From positions 30,467 through 94,466 of the forward strand of contig NZ_NFJV01000014.1 in assembly GCF_002160055.1 (NCBI RefSeq): a DNA stretch of 64,000 bases, written 5' to 3'. Shown in pieces: positions 1 through 8,722 of the stretch (position 1 is its first letter; each line of letters begins with the position of its first letter). The notes beneath the pieces are model-generated. The model saw only the letters and a list, made by a program, of their open reading frames with translations. It was not told the origin of the DNA and searched no databases. The position numbers and the translations under genes are program-made. This DNA is from Mediterranea sp. An20 (GTDB lineage: Bacteria > Bacteroidota > Bacteroidia > Bacteroidales > Bacteroidaceae).

Positions 1-1
1 A

Positions 2-751
2 CGTACCGTTATCTACAATGCCGCCTGTGAACCCTACGTGCAACAGCTCTGTCACCTGCTCAACCGCATGGGGGCGCACATCGAAGGAATAGCCTCCAAC
101 CTGCTGACTATCGACGGCGTGGAGACCTTGCACGGGGCAGAGCACACGATATTGCCAGACATGATCGAGGTGGGAAGCTTTATCGGAATGGCTGCCATGA
201 CGCGCAGCGAACTCACCATCCGCGATGTCGCCTACAGACACTTGGGAATCATCCCCGAAAGTTTCCGAAGATTGGGCATCCGTGTGGAGCAACGCGGAGA
301 CGACCTTTACATCCCCGCCCAGGAACACTACCGCATCGAATCGTTCATGGACGGATCCATCATGACCATCGCCGATGCGCCATGGCCAGGATTGACGCCC
401 GACTTACTCAGTGTGATGCTCGTCGTGGCTACACAGGCGCAGGGCAGCGTGCTCATACACCAGAAAATGTTCGAAAGCCGCCTGTTTTTCGTCGACAAAC
501 TCATCGATATGGGGGCGCAGATTATCTTGTGCGACCCGCACCGCGCCGTTGTCATCGGCCACGACCACGGATTCCGTCTGCGTGGGGGCAACATGACTTC
601 GCCGGACATCCGCGCGGGTATCGCCCTGCTCATCGCCGCACTGAGCGCCGACGGCATCAGCCGCATACACAACATCGAACAGATTGACCGCGGCTACGAA
701 GACATTGAACGAAGATTGAACGCCATCGGCGCAAGGATTACGAGAATATGA
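2..751 (+). CDS. murA: UDP-N-acetylglucosamine 1-carboxyvinyltransferase MurA (3' part)
   Basis: First committed step of peptidoglycan synthesis: transfers enolpyruvate from PEP to UDP-GlcNAc in the cytoplasm. Only the last 249 codons are in the window; the reading frame is open to its left edge, so the start and the N-terminal half, which in this family carries the PEP-reactive Cys, are not visible. The visible part has typical EPSP-synthase-fold sequence: [12 protein letters not shown] at the left edge, [16 protein letters not shown], and a C-terminal [20 protein letters not shown]. The stop overlaps the rimM start in ATGA, so the two are probably translationally coupled. Identity is firm from the alignment of these blocks with MurA from memory. 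Confidence 0.95.
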   Translation, partial: RTVIYNAACEPYVQQLCHLLNRMGAHIEGIASNLLTIDGVETLHGAEHTILPDMIEVGSFIGMAAMTRSELTIRDVAYRHLGIIPESFRRLGIRVEQRGDDLYIPAQEHYRIESFMDGSIMTIADAPWPGLTPDLLSVMLVVATQAQGSVLIHQKMFESRLFFVDKLIDMGAQIILCDPHRAVVIGHDHGFRLRGGNMTSPDIRAGIALLIAALSADGISRIHNIEQIDRGYEDIERRLNAIGARITRI

Positions 752-1284
752 TACGACCGGAGGAAGTATATAAGATAGGTATGTTCAACAAACCGCACGG
801 CATTGGCGGCGAGTTGCAGTTCACCTTCACGGACGACATCTTCGACCGCGTGGAGGCGGAGTATGTGGTGTGCCCCATGGACGGGATACTGGTGCCTTTC
901 TTCATCGAAGCATACCGCTTCCGCTCTGATACCACCGCGCTGATGAAGCTCGAAGGCGTAGACACGCAGGAACAGGCACGGCAGTTTATCAACACCCCGG
1001 TTTACTTTCCTGTGAAGCACGCACAAGAAACACCGGCAGAAGAGCTCTCGTGGACATTCTTCATCGGGTTCCGCCTGGAAGACACCGCGCATGGGCATCT
1101 GGGCGAAGTGACCGACATCGACGACTCCACTCCCAACGTACTCTTCGTTGTCGATCATCAAGGCGAAGAACTTCTCATCCCCGCCCACGAAGAGTTCATA
1201 CTGGATATTGACACCACACACCGTGTCATCACCATGCATCTGCCAGAAGGCTTGCTGGACTTGGATAACGCAGAAGAAACATAA
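748..1284 (+). CDS. rimM: 16S rRNA processing / 30S maturation factor RimM
   Basis: Assembly factor for the head of the 30S subunit that works with ribosomal protein S19. The 178-residue length is normal. The N-terminal part (from about residue 5, [18 protein letters not shown]) matches the RimM beta-barrel with its conserved K-x-HGI-GE-type start; the second half (about 95-175) looks like the PRC-barrel, ending LPEGLLDL. The ATG overlaps the murA stop by 4 bp and the next gene begins 13 bp after its stop, so it is an internal operon gene. No oddities are seen. Confidence 0.95.
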   Translation: MIRPEEVYKIGMFNKPHGIGGELQFTFTDDIFDRVEAEYVVCPMDGILVPFFIEAYRFRSDTTALMKLEGVDTQEQARQFINTPVYFPVKHAQETPAEELSWTFFIGFRLEDTAHGHLGEVTDIDDSTPNVLFVVDHQGEELLIPAHEEFILDIDTTHRVITMHLPEGLLDLDNAEET

Positions 1285-1297
1285 CCGGAGCATAAAC

Positions 1298-2176
1298 ATG
1301 GCTACAACAACTCAGAGGAAAAAACGGAAAAAGCCGTTTTGGAAAGACATCAAGTTTAAATACCGTCTGACCATCACCAACGAAAATACGCTGGAAGAGG
1401 TGGCGAGTCTTTACGTGTCCAAACTCAACGGCATCTCCGTCGTACTCTTCACGCTGGCCATACTCTTTCTTATCGCTGCTGCCATCGTGTCGTTCACTCC
1501 CCTGCGCAATTACCTGCCAGGCTATATGAACAGCGAGGTGCGCCAGCAAGTGGTGGAAAATGCGCTTCGCGTAGATTCCCTCCAGCAGATGCTTGACCGC
1601 CAGGCCATGTACGTAATGAACATCCAAGACATTTTCAGCGGCAATATCCGTACAGACACTGTGCAAAGCATGGATTCGCTTACTGTTCTCCGCGAAGACT
1701 CGCTCATGGAACGCACGCAGCGCGAAGATGAATTCCGCCGCCAATATGAAGCTGCCGAGAAATACAATCTGACGAACCTTGCCGCACGCACCGATGCCGA
1801 CGGACTTATCTTCTACCGGCCTGCACAAGGCATGGTGGCTAAACCCTTTGACGCTGACGCCGGACACTTGGGCACAGACATCGCCGCCAACCCCAACGAG
1901 AGCGTGCTGGCCACGTTAGACGGCACCGTACTGATGAGTGCTTATACGGCTGAAACCGGCTACGTCATCATCGTGCAGCACAACCCGGACTTTATCTCCG
2001 TTTACAAGCATTGCGGCCCTCCTTTCAAACACGAAGGAGAAACAGTGAAGGGGGGAGAGGCCATCGCCCCCATGCACGCGCCTCCCGAAGCCAAAGACAG
2101 CGAAGGAGCACATCTGCACTTCGAGCTGTGGCATCGAGGCAAAGCTGTAAATCCGGAACTGTACATCGTATTCTGA
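1298..2176 (+). CDS. Membrane-anchored M23 (LytM-type) peptidase
   Basis: Predicted zinc peptidoglycan endopeptidase or amidase activator. The start ATG at 1298 gives a basic N-terminus (QRKKRKKPFWK) and a single membrane helix at about residues 45-66; a longer in-frame start at 1148 would overlap rimM by 137 bp and is rejected. A helical, probably coiled linker (80-160) leads to the peptidase domain. The zinc-ligand motifs are intact: H190-x3-D194 (HLGTD) and H272-L-H274 (HLHFELW), so it should be catalytically competent rather than a degenerate LytM activator. It lies between rimM and dxr in an apparent envelope-biogenesis operon. The exact substrate cannot be told from sequence. Confidence 0.88.
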   Translation: MATTTQRKKRKKPFWKDIKFKYRLTITNENTLEEVASLYVSKLNGISVVLFTLAILFLIAAAIVSFTPLRNYLPGYMNSEVRQQVVENALRVDSLQQMLDRQAMYVMNIQDIFSGNIRTDTVQSMDSLTVLREDSLMERTQREDEFRRQYEAAEKYNLTNLAARTDADGLIFYRPAQGMVAKPFDADAGHLGTDIAANPNESVLATLDGTVLMSAYTAETGYVIIVQHNPDFISVYKHCGPPFKHEGETVKGGEAIAPMHAPPEAKDSEGAHLHFELWHRGKAVNPELYIVF

Positions 2177-2220
2177 CGGAAGCAATGCTCCCGCCACTGG
2201 CAATTCAGACAATCTCTAAT

Positions 2221-2258
2221 TTCAATTGTCAATAATCCATTATCCATTATCAATTGTT
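2221..2258. repeat. Short AT-rich repeat/inverted repeat in the M23-dxr gap
   Basis: The 95-bp gap before dxr contains CAATTG at 2223-2228 and again at 2251-2256, flanking two tandem copies of ATCCATT (2235 onward). The arrangement is partly palindromic. No promoter of the TAnnTTTG type is seen here, so transcription of dxr from upstream is likely; the role of the repeat is unknown. Confidence 0.5.
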
Positions 2259-2271
2259 TGAACCCTTGCTT

Positions 2272-3432
2272 ATGAAGAAACAAATAGCCATACTCGGATC
2301 CACCGGCTCCATCGGCACCCAGGCGTTGCAGGTCATCGAGGAACATCCCGACCTCTACGAAGCCTACGTGCTGACAGCAAACAACCGGGTGGACAGCCTC
2401 ATCGCTCAGGCACGCAAGTTCATGCCCGAAGCTGTGGTGATAGCCAACGAATCGAAATACCCCGAACTGAAAGAAGCCTTGGCCGACTTGCCTATCAAGG
2501 TCTATGCCGGCGAAGACGCGCTGTGCCAGATTGTGCAGGAAAACCCCGTCGACATGGTGCTGGCCGCTATGGTGGGATATGCCGGACTGCGCCCCACGAT
2601 GAATGCCATCCGTGCCCGCAAGCCCATTGCCTTGGCCAACAAAGAGACGCTGGTTGTGGCCGGAGAACTCATCAACGAACTGGCGCGGGTGAACGGTACT
2701 CCCATCCTTCCCGTCGACTCTGAACACTCGGCCATCTTCCAATGTTTAGCGGGTGAGGGCAACAATGGCATCGAAAAGATATTGCTTACCGCCTCGGGTG
2801 GCCCGTTCCGCACCTTCACACACGAGCAACTGGCTACCGTCACCAAAGAGCAGGCCCTGCATCACCCCAAATGGGAGATGGGAGCCAAGATAACCATCGA
2901 CTCCGCCTCGATGATGAACAAGGGCTTTGAGGTGATGGAGGCACGCTGGCTCTTCGGTGTGCGCCCGGAACAGATAGAGGTGGTAGTACACCCGCAGGCT
3001 GTTATCCACAGCATGGTGCAGTTCGAAGATGGAGCCATCAAGGCGCAACTGGGAATGCCAGACATGCGCCTGCCCATCCAGTATGCTTTCTCGTTCCCCG
3101 AACGTGTGCGGTCGTCTTTCCCCCGGCTTGACTTCGACACATGTTCGGCGCTCACTTTCGAACGCCCCGACACCACACGCTTCCGCAACTTAGCCTTAGC
3201 CTACGAGGCACTGCACCGCGGAGGGAACATGCCCTGCATTGTCAATGCAGCCAACGAGGTATGTGTCTACGCCTTCCTGACAGACCGCGTGTCTTTCTTA
3301 GGCATGAGCGATGTCATCGAGAAGACCATGATGCGCGTACCGTTCCTTGCCAAGCCCACCTACGAGGACTATGTACAAACGGATGCCGAAGCCCGCCGCG
3401 TGGCAGAAGAAATCCTAACTAAAAACAACTGA
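2272..3432 (+). CDS. dxr: 1-deoxy-D-xylulose 5-phosphate reductoisomerase
   Basis: Second enzyme of the MEP isoprenoid pathway: DXP plus NADPH to 2-C-methyl-D-erythritol 4-phosphate. The product is 386 residues, the usual size. The N-terminus carries the nucleotide-binding LGSTGSIG motif (residues 8-15). Further motifs are LANKETLVVAGE, PVDSEHSAIFQ (the metal-binding region around residue 150) and SASMMNKGFEVMEA. ATG 2272 was chosen because it places MKKQIAILGSTGSIG at the start as in homologues; a TTG at 2254 would add six non-conserved residues. It is followed after 31 bp by rseP, a common pairing in Bacteroidetes. Confidence 0.97.
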   Translation: MKKQIAILGSTGSIGTQALQVIEEHPDLYEAYVLTANNRVDSLIAQARKFMPEAVVIANESKYPELKEALADLPIKVYAGEDALCQIVQENPVDMVLAAMVGYAGLRPTMNAIRARKPIALANKETLVVAGELINELARVNGTPILPVDSEHSAIFQCLAGEGNNGIEKILLTASGGPFRTFTHEQLATVTKEQALHHPKWEMGAKITIDSASMMNKGFEVMEARWLFGVRPEQIEVVVHPQAVIHSMVQFEDGAIKAQLGMPDMRLPIQYAFSFPERVRSSFPRLDFDTCSALTFERPDTTRFRNLALAYEALHRGGNMPCIVNAANEVCVYAFLTDRVSFLGMSDVIEKTMMRVPFLAKPTYEDYVQTDAEARRVAEEILTKNN

Positions 3433-3463
3433 GTAAAAACAAGAAAACAATCACTAAAGACAA

Positions 3464-4825
3464 ATGGAAACATTCTTAATCCGTGCCCTCCAGCTCATCA
3501 TGAGTCTTTCGCTCCTGGTGATTATTCACGAGATGGGGCACTTTCTCTTTGCCCGGCTGTTCAAGACGCGGGTAGAAAAATTCTGCCTGTTCTTCGACCC
3601 CTGGTTCACGCTCTTCAAGTTCAAGCCCAAACGCAGTGAGACGGAATACGCCGTCGGCTGGCTACCGCTGGGCGGATACGTCAAAATCAGCGGCATGATA
3701 GACGAGTCGATGGACACTGAACAGATGAAACAACCCGTCAAACCCTGGGAATTCCGTGCCAAGCCTGCGTGGCAACGCCTGCTCATCATGATAGGGGGGG
3801 TATTGTTCAACTTCCTGCTGGCCCTGTTCATCTACAGCATGATACTCTTCTCGTGGGGCGACACCTACATTCCCGTACAGAAGGCACCGCTGGGCATGGA
3901 CTTCAACGAGACCATGCACGAAGCCGGATTCCGCGACGGCGATATTCTGCTCTCTGCCGACGGCAAGCCCTTCGACCGCATGGGAGCCGACCTGCTGATG
4001 GGCATTGTCGATGCACGCCAAGTCACCGTCCTGCGCGACGGACAGGAAGCGTCGGTCTACATTCCCGACGGCATGATGGACCGCCTGCTTGCCGACAGCG
4101 TACGCTTTGCCGACTTCCGCATTCCCTTCGTGCTGGATAGCATCAGTGCCGGCAGCCCCGCCCAACTGGCAGGTCTGCAAGCCGGCGACAGCATCACACA
4201 CTTAGACGGGCAGCGCATCGCCTATCTGGACTTCCGCGAGCAGATGGCACAGCGCCACGAACAATACGTTCAGGCTCCTACAGACAGTACCTCCCAAGCC
4301 TTGCGCGACATCACCCTGACCTACACGCGCCAGGGTGTGGAGAACACCGTGGCCCTTCGTGTAGACACAGCCTTCACCATCGGTGTATATGCCGTGGGAC
4401 AAACCGACCGCCTGCTTCCGGTCGTACACCAGAAGTACAGTTTCTTCTCATCCTTCCCGGCCGGTGTCACCTTGGGCGTCAATACGCTGAAAGGCTATGT
4501 AGGACAAATGAAGTATCTCTTCTCGAAGGAAGGAGCCAAGCAACTGGGTGGATTCGGCGCCATCGGCAGCATCTTCCCCGCCACGTGGGACTGGCACCAG
4601 TTCTGGTACATGACGGCCTTCCTCAGCATCATCCTGGCCTTTATGAACATCCTGCCCATCCCGGCATTGGACGGCGGGCATGTGCTCTTCCTCATCTACG
4701 AGATTGTGGCACGGCGCAAACCCAGCGACAAATTCATGGAGCGGGCGCAAATGGTGGGCATGTTCCTGCTTTTCGCCTTGCTTATCTGGGCGAACCTGAA
4801 CGATGTGATACGGTTCTTATTCTGA
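3464..4825 (+). CDS. rseP: Site-2 intramembrane metalloprotease RseP
   Basis: Membrane zinc protease of the S2P family that performs regulated intramembrane cleavage, classically of anti-sigma factors or signal-peptide remnants. The product has 453 residues. The zinc motif HEMGH is at residues 22-26 in the first membrane helix. The third zinc ligand lies in NILPIPALDGGH, with the Asp at 403, near the last helices. PDZ-like segments occupy about residues 140-310 (for example SPAQLAGLQAGDSITHLDG). It ends the murA-rimM-M23-dxr-rseP cluster. A partner substrate cannot be named; the ECF sigma locus at 8.7 kb is a speculative candidate. Confidence 0.95.
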   Translation: METFLIRALQLIMSLSLLVIIHEMGHFLFARLFKTRVEKFCLFFDPWFTLFKFKPKRSETEYAVGWLPLGGYVKISGMIDESMDTEQMKQPVKPWEFRAKPAWQRLLIMIGGVLFNFLLALFIYSMILFSWGDTYIPVQKAPLGMDFNETMHEAGFRDGDILLSADGKPFDRMGADLLMGIVDARQVTVLRDGQEASVYIPDGMMDRLLADSVRFADFRIPFVLDSISAGSPAQLAGLQAGDSITHLDGQRIAYLDFREQMAQRHEQYVQAPTDSTSQALRDITLTYTRQGVENTVALRVDTAFTIGVYAVGQTDRLLPVVHQKYSFFSSFPAGVTLGVNTLKGYVGQMKYLFSKEGAKQLGGFGAIGSIFPATWDWHQFWYMTAFLSIILAFMNILPIPALDGGHVLFLIYEIVARRKPSDKFMERAQMVGMFLLFALLIWANLNDVIRFLF

Positions 4826-4842
4826 TTTGACAAAGGATATAA

Positions 4843-4919
4843 TTCAGGCGCGGACTACGCGGACTTCACGGAAGGATAACAGAAAATAATCCGTGAAAAT
4901 CGCGTAATCCGCGCCTGAA
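4843..4919. repeat. 30-bp imperfect inverted repeat between convergent rseP and nhaA
   Basis: Arms 4843-4872 and 4890-4919 match at 26 of 30 positions, with a 17-bp loop; the outer 12 bp of the arms are identical (TTCAGGCGCGGA). It fills most of the 100-bp gap between two convergent genes. It could form a very stable hairpin in either transcript and may end transcription in both directions, although no strong T-run follows on either side. The sequence has the look of a dispersed intergenic palindromic element; a genome-wide count would show that. Confidence 0.75.
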
Positions 4920-4925
4920 ATTTAT

Positions 4926-6242
4926 CTATTTCTTCAGCAGCCGGAAGCCGACAATCCCGCCCAGGATAGATGCGGCAAAGATACCCAGTTTGGCCTGCAG
5001 CAGCAAGGTATCTTCTGTAAAGGCCAACGTGGAAATGAACATCGACATCGTAAAACCGATGGAAGCCAGAAAGCCCAGCCCCACGACACGCCTCATCGTC
5101 AGTCCCTCGCCCGGACGGGCCACGCCCAAGCGCGACAGCAGCCACGTGGAAAGCACAATGCCCAACGGCTTGCCCAGAAACAGGCCCAGCGCCACACCCA
5201 ACGCCACATTCGTAGAAAAGACCACCGAACCGTCAATCCCGGCAAAAGACACACCCGCATTGGCCAAGGCAAAGATAGGCATCACCACAAACGACACAAA
5301 AGGATGCATGGCATGCTCCAGCCGCTGCGAGGGAGGCATGGCATCGCGCGTGTCGTTCCGCATTTGCGCCACTACCTCCAGTTGCTTATGGTCCAACGTT
5401 GAGACACCATTGGGTTCCATGCGTGAGAAAGCACGCAGATGACGGGCAGCCCGCTTCAGGTAAACAGCCTCGGGCAGACGGGCGTCTGCTGGGATAACGA
5501 AGGCAGCCAGCACGGCTGCTATGGTGGCATGAATGCCGGACATCAGGAAAGCTACCCATACACCGCCGATACCCAACAGACCGTAGAACAAGACGTTTTT
5601 CACCCCCAGTTTGTTGGCTCCCCACATCACCAGCAGGAAAGCGACGCCGACAATGATATTAAACAAGGAAATCTCCGAGGTATAGAACAAGGCAATGACC
5701 ACCACCGCGCCCAAATCGTCGACAATGGCCAGCGTGGTGAGAAATACCTTGGCAGCCAGCGGCACGCGGTCGCCAAGCAGGTAAATGATGGCCAGTGAGA
5801 AAGCGATGTCCGTAGCCATCGGGATGCCCCAGCCACCTGCCGCACCGGTACCGGCATTCAGCAAGGTATAAATCAAGGCAGGAACCAGCATGCCTGCCAC
5901 GGCAGCACCGATGGGCAGGATGGTATGGCGTGGGTCGGACAGTTCACCACCGATAAACTCGCGTTTCAGTTCCAGGCCCACCACAAAGAAGAACATCGAC
6001 ATCAGTCCGTCGTTAATCCAATGATGCAGGGAATAATAAAGGTAAGGCTCACCGTTGAAGAAGAAGCCCACTTTGTTTTCGAACAAATGAAAATAATCTT
6101 CACTCCAAGGCGAATTAGCCAGTATCATAGCCACCACGATGCTGATGCCCAGCACCACACCGGCGGACTTCTCACGGTTGATAAACTGCTGCACGGGCAT
6201 GACGATGCCGCGCTGAATCTTTCGCTGATATTTCTTTGCCAT
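4926..6242 (-). CDS. nhaA: Na+/H+ antiporter NhaA
   Basis: Inner-membrane sodium/proton antiporter used for pH and sodium homeostasis. The start at 6242 gives 438 residues beginning MAKKYQRKIQRG; a further in-frame ATG at 6290 would run into the upstream gene. The protein is hydrophobic throughout, with about 11-12 helices. Diagnostic motifs: GIPMATDIAFSLAI and AIVDDLGAVVVIALFYT, the latter with the tandem Asp pair of the cation site. The gene starts 23 bp downstream of the rsmF-like gene on the same strand and probably shares its promoter. Confidence 0.96.
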   Translation of the reverse strand: MAKKYQRKIQRGIVMPVQQFINREKSAGVVLGISIVVAMILANSPWSEDYFHLFENKVGFFFNGEPYLYYSLHHWINDGLMSMFFFVVGLELKREFIGGELSDPRHTILPIGAAVAGMLVPALIYTLLNAGTGAAGGWGIPMATDIAFSLAIIYLLGDRVPLAAKVFLTTLAIVDDLGAVVVIALFYTSEISLFNIIVGVAFLLVMWGANKLGVKNVLFYGLLGIGGVWVAFLMSGIHATIAAVLAAFVIPADARLPEAVYLKRAARHLRAFSRMEPNGVSTLDHKQLEVVAQMRNDTRDAMPPSQRLEHAMHPFVSFVVMPIFALANAGVSFAGIDGSVVFSTNVALGVALGLFLGKPLGIVLSTWLLSRLGVARPGEGLTMRRVVGLGFLASIGFTMSMFISTLAFTEDTLLLQAKLGIFAASILGGIVGFRLLKK

Positions 6243-6265
6243 AATGATTGATAAAGGAAAGAGGG

Positions 6266-7666
6266 TTAAACTTGCATACGTATCCGCCACTCGGCCGGAT
6301 AAAGGTTATTGGCCCGGTTGCCCACGTTCTTCACGAAACCCAAGGGGAGGCCCTGACGGGTGAGGAGCACGAAGCCACGGGGTACACCGGCAGGCAAGAC
6401 GATGGCCTCGCGCCGCAGGTAGGCAATGGCTTCTTCGTGCGACAACTCCACACGCGGAAAGGCATCGGGAGACATCGCCGTGCTCATGGCCAAGGCGTGT
6501 GCAGGCACCAGGTCGCGCCTTTTCACTTCGCCCAACACCACGCCCGCCTGCATCACACGAAGCGAAGCCCGCAACATCTGGCAGAAATCGGCATGGGCAC
6601 GGGGCACAGCGGCAAGCATCGTACCGGCAGGCACCGACTCGAAGGCTTCCTCTCCACCGACCAGCCACGACAAGGCGCAGGAAACAGCTTCGCGCGGCAA
6701 AGCCGCCGACGGACGCGCTTGGCGACTCTTCTCCTTGCGGAATTTGTCGCGGCGTACAGGTGAGGCTTCGGCTTCCTCACCGGGTTTGCGCAGGAGGGCA
6801 AGGAAGAAGCCTTCGCCCTTCGTGCGGTGAGGCAAGAAACGGTAAACGGGAAAGTCTTCGTCTTCCAACAAATTTCCTGTGATGCCCCACGATGCTGGCA
6901 CATCAGCCACAGACAGCGGCTCGGCTCCCCATTCGTCGCACATCCAGCGCACTTGCTCTTCGTCTTCTTTTATATTGTAGGTACAGGTGCTGTACACCAG
7001 CAAGCCCCCCGGACGCAGACAGGGCCAAATATCGGCCAGGATGCGACGCTGGCGGCGGGCACAAAGTTCCACGTTCTCCACACTCCACTCCTTTACAGCC
7101 ACGGGGTCTTTGCGAAACATTCCTTCACCCGAACAAGGAGCATCCACCAGCACGAGGTCGAATACGGGCCCCAAGGGCGTGAAGTCTGCCGGATCGTTAT
7201 GGGTCACCACCACATCAGGATACCCCCATTTAGTCAGATTCTCGGACAAGATTTGTACCCGGTTGCGCATCACCTCGTTGGCCACCAGCAGACTGCCCAC
7301 CGGCAGGGAGGCACAGGCCAGGGTGGATTTGCCGCCGGGTGCAGCGCAGAGGTCCAACATACGCACGGGAGTTTCGCCCACATACTGCCGCAGCACCCGG
7401 TCGAGGAACATAGACGAAGCCTCCTGCACATAGTAAGCTCCCGCGTGCAGCAGGGGGTCGAGGGTGAATACGGGGCGTTGTTTGAGGTAGAAGCCCGACG
7501 GGCACCAAGGCACCGGGTCGCCCGCAGGTACCTCCGCACAAGGTTTACCCGGATTCAGGCGCACGCTTACAGGTGAAGGGGTTTGCAGCGCATCGAACAG
7601 ATGCCCGGCTTCGGCCTCGCCCAGCAACATGCGGACACGCTCCGTAAAAGTTTGAGGAAGATTCAT
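6266..7666 (-). CDS. RsmF/NOL1-NOP2-Sun family rRNA (cytosine-5)-methyltransferase
   Basis: SAM-dependent RNA m5C methyltransferase, most like the RsmF (YebU) subgroup. The start at 7666 gives 466 residues beginning MNLPQTFTERV. Motif I is LDLCAAPGGKS (104-114). The two Cys of the m5C mechanism are present: C178 in DAPCSGEGMF and C228 in YSTCTY. After about residue 300 there is a C-terminal extension with RsmF/PUA-like features (SHEEAIAYLRREAI). It is the first gene of a two-gene unit with nhaA; a good promoter lies just upstream. RsmF is the likely identity, but the target base is inferred only from family. Confidence 0.9.
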   Translation of the reverse strand: MNLPQTFTERVRMLLGEAEAGHLFDALQTPSPVSVRLNPGKPCAEVPAGDPVPWCPSGFYLKQRPVFTLDPLLHAGAYYVQEASSMFLDRVLRQYVGETPVRMLDLCAAPGGKSTLACASLPVGSLLVANEVMRNRVQILSENLTKWGYPDVVVTHNDPADFTPLGPVFDLVLVDAPCSGEGMFRKDPVAVKEWSVENVELCARRQRRILADIWPCLRPGGLLVYSTCTYNIKEDEEQVRWMCDEWGAEPLSVADVPASWGITGNLLEDEDFPVYRFLPHRTKGEGFFLALLRKPGEEAEASPVRRDKFRKEKSRQARPSAALPREAVSCALSWLVGGEEAFESVPAGTMLAAVPRAHADFCQMLRASLRVMQAGVVLGEVKRRDLVPAHALAMSTAMSPDAFPRVELSHEEAIAYLRREAIVLPAGVPRGFVLLTRQGLPLGFVKNVGNRANNLYPAEWRIRMQV

Positions 7667-7687
7667 ACTTATCTGCTTTTGATGGTA

Positions 7688-7718
7688 CAAATATAGGGGA
7701 TGATTTTCAATTTTGCAA
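7688..7718 (-). promoter_or_regulatory. Bacteroides-type promoter for rsmF-like/nhaA
   Basis: On the minus strand TTG (7716-7718), a 20-bp spacer, then TATATTTG (7688-7695), matching TAnnTTTG. The start codon is 22 bp downstream of the -7 element. Confidence 0.75.
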
Positions 7719-7770
7719 CATACGCCTCCCGCCGGTCCGGCAAGCAGGGGACAGCCAAAGGACGAATGGC

Positions 7771-7858
7771 TTGGAAGCAAACGGCAAATAGATTGGAAGC
7801 AAACAGCAAATAGGTTTCAAGCAGGGTGCTAATATATAAGAAGCAAATAGGCTAATAC
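7771..7858 (+). repeat. Degenerate 22-bp tandem repeat array A
   Basis: Four consecutive 22-bp units start at 7771, 7793, 7815 and 7837. The first two differ at only two positions and begin TTGGAAGCAAAC; units 3 and 4 are more diverged but keep AAGCA and a TAAT/AATA end. The array lies in the 342-bp divergent gap between the rsmF-like gene and the sigma-factor operon, 80 bp upstream of the latter's promoter. Arrays at 13670 and 19631 have the same period and related units. Confidence 0.7.
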
Positions 7859-7938
7859 TGTGCAAGATACGAAGGCTGGTACGAGGGGAACGAGGCAGGG
7901 AAGAGCAGACGGGGCTCTTTTTTTTCAAGAAAATATCG

Positions 7939-7946
7939 TTCCTTTG
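7939..7946 (+). promoter_or_regulatory. Probable -7 element for the sigma-factor operon
   Basis: TTCCTTTG, one mismatch to TAnnTTTG, 63 bp before the first ATG. The -33 region is a T-rich run (about 7916-7926) without a clean TTG, so this call is weaker than the others. Confidence 0.45.
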
Positions 7947-8008
7947 CAACCAGAAAGCCTTGAACTCCGTCTAACACACAAAGAAACCTCAAAAAAACAA
8001 ATAGCATT

Positions 8009-8722
8009 ATGAAGACTTTCATTTTCTCTCTTATTGCCGCGGCAGCCCTCTGTATGCCGGTACAAGCCAAAGAACGGACCGTAACCGAACGCGACAGCTT
8101 GGGCAACACCAAGCGCATCATCGAACTGCTGGACACCGTGCGCGACGGACAGGCCGTGACCGACACGCTGAGCATCACGACTTATGACAACCCGACCCAG
8201 CACAAGTATTCCGTATCCTATGATGCGGACGATTTCTTCCATATCGGCAAAGAAGACGTTGAGAAGTGGGCAGACAGCGCCACGACTTCTGCCATGCTTG
8301 TAGCACTCGGACTGTTTCTCTTCTTCATCACACCCGTGGTGCTCATCATCCTCATCTTCTACTTCCGCAACAAGAACCGCCGACAGCGCAACCTGCTCAT
8401 GCAACAGGCTTTGGCCAGCGGACAGCAGTTGCCGAAGGAAGTGTTCAAGGACGTGGCTCCGCTGGACTACCGCACCAAAGGCATCAAGAACATGGCTCTG
8501 GGCATAGGACTTTTCATCTTCCTGCTGATGTGTCTACGCTCACTGTCCTTCGCCTGCATCGGTCTGCTCATCTTCTGCATCGGCGCCGGACAACTGGCCA
8601 TCCACTACACCACCCCCAAGCGTGACAATCCCTATGCTCGCCCGACGGACAAGCAACCTCACAACGAAAAGCCAGCAACAGACAACTCCACAGCAGCTAA
8701 CGACCCGACAGGACAAGCATGA
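8009..8722 (+). CDS. DUF6249-like exported membrane protein
   Basis: Unknown function. The 237-residue protein has an N-terminal signal sequence (about residues 1-20, ending CMPVQA), a periplasmic segment of about 70 residues, a strong membrane helix at about 92-114, a short basic loop (RNKNRRQRN), and a helical pair at about 168-205 (NMALGIGLFIFLLMCLRSLS). The tail is hydrophilic and rich in Asn and Thr. From memory this layout matches DUF6249 proteins found beside sigma factors in Bacteroides; the family name is tentative. Its stop overlaps the sigma-factor ATG by 4 bp, so the two are made together; it may sense or anchor a signal for that factor. Confidence 0.75.
   Translation: MKTFIFSLIAAAALCMPVQAKERTVTERDSLGNTKRIIELLDTVRDGQAVTDTLSITTYDNPTQHKYSVSYDADDFFHIGKEDVEKWADSATTSAMLVALGLFLFFITPVVLIILIFYFRNKNRRQRNLLMQQALASGQQLPKEVFKDVAPLDYRTKGIKNMALGIGLFIFLLMCLRSLSFACIGLLIFCIGAGQLAIHYTTPKRDNPYARPTDKQPHNEKPATDNSTAANDPTGQA

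Noticed and set aside
2254..2271. TTG at 2254 as start of dxr
   Set aside because: It adds six non-conserved residues; ATG 2272 begins the conserved N-terminus.
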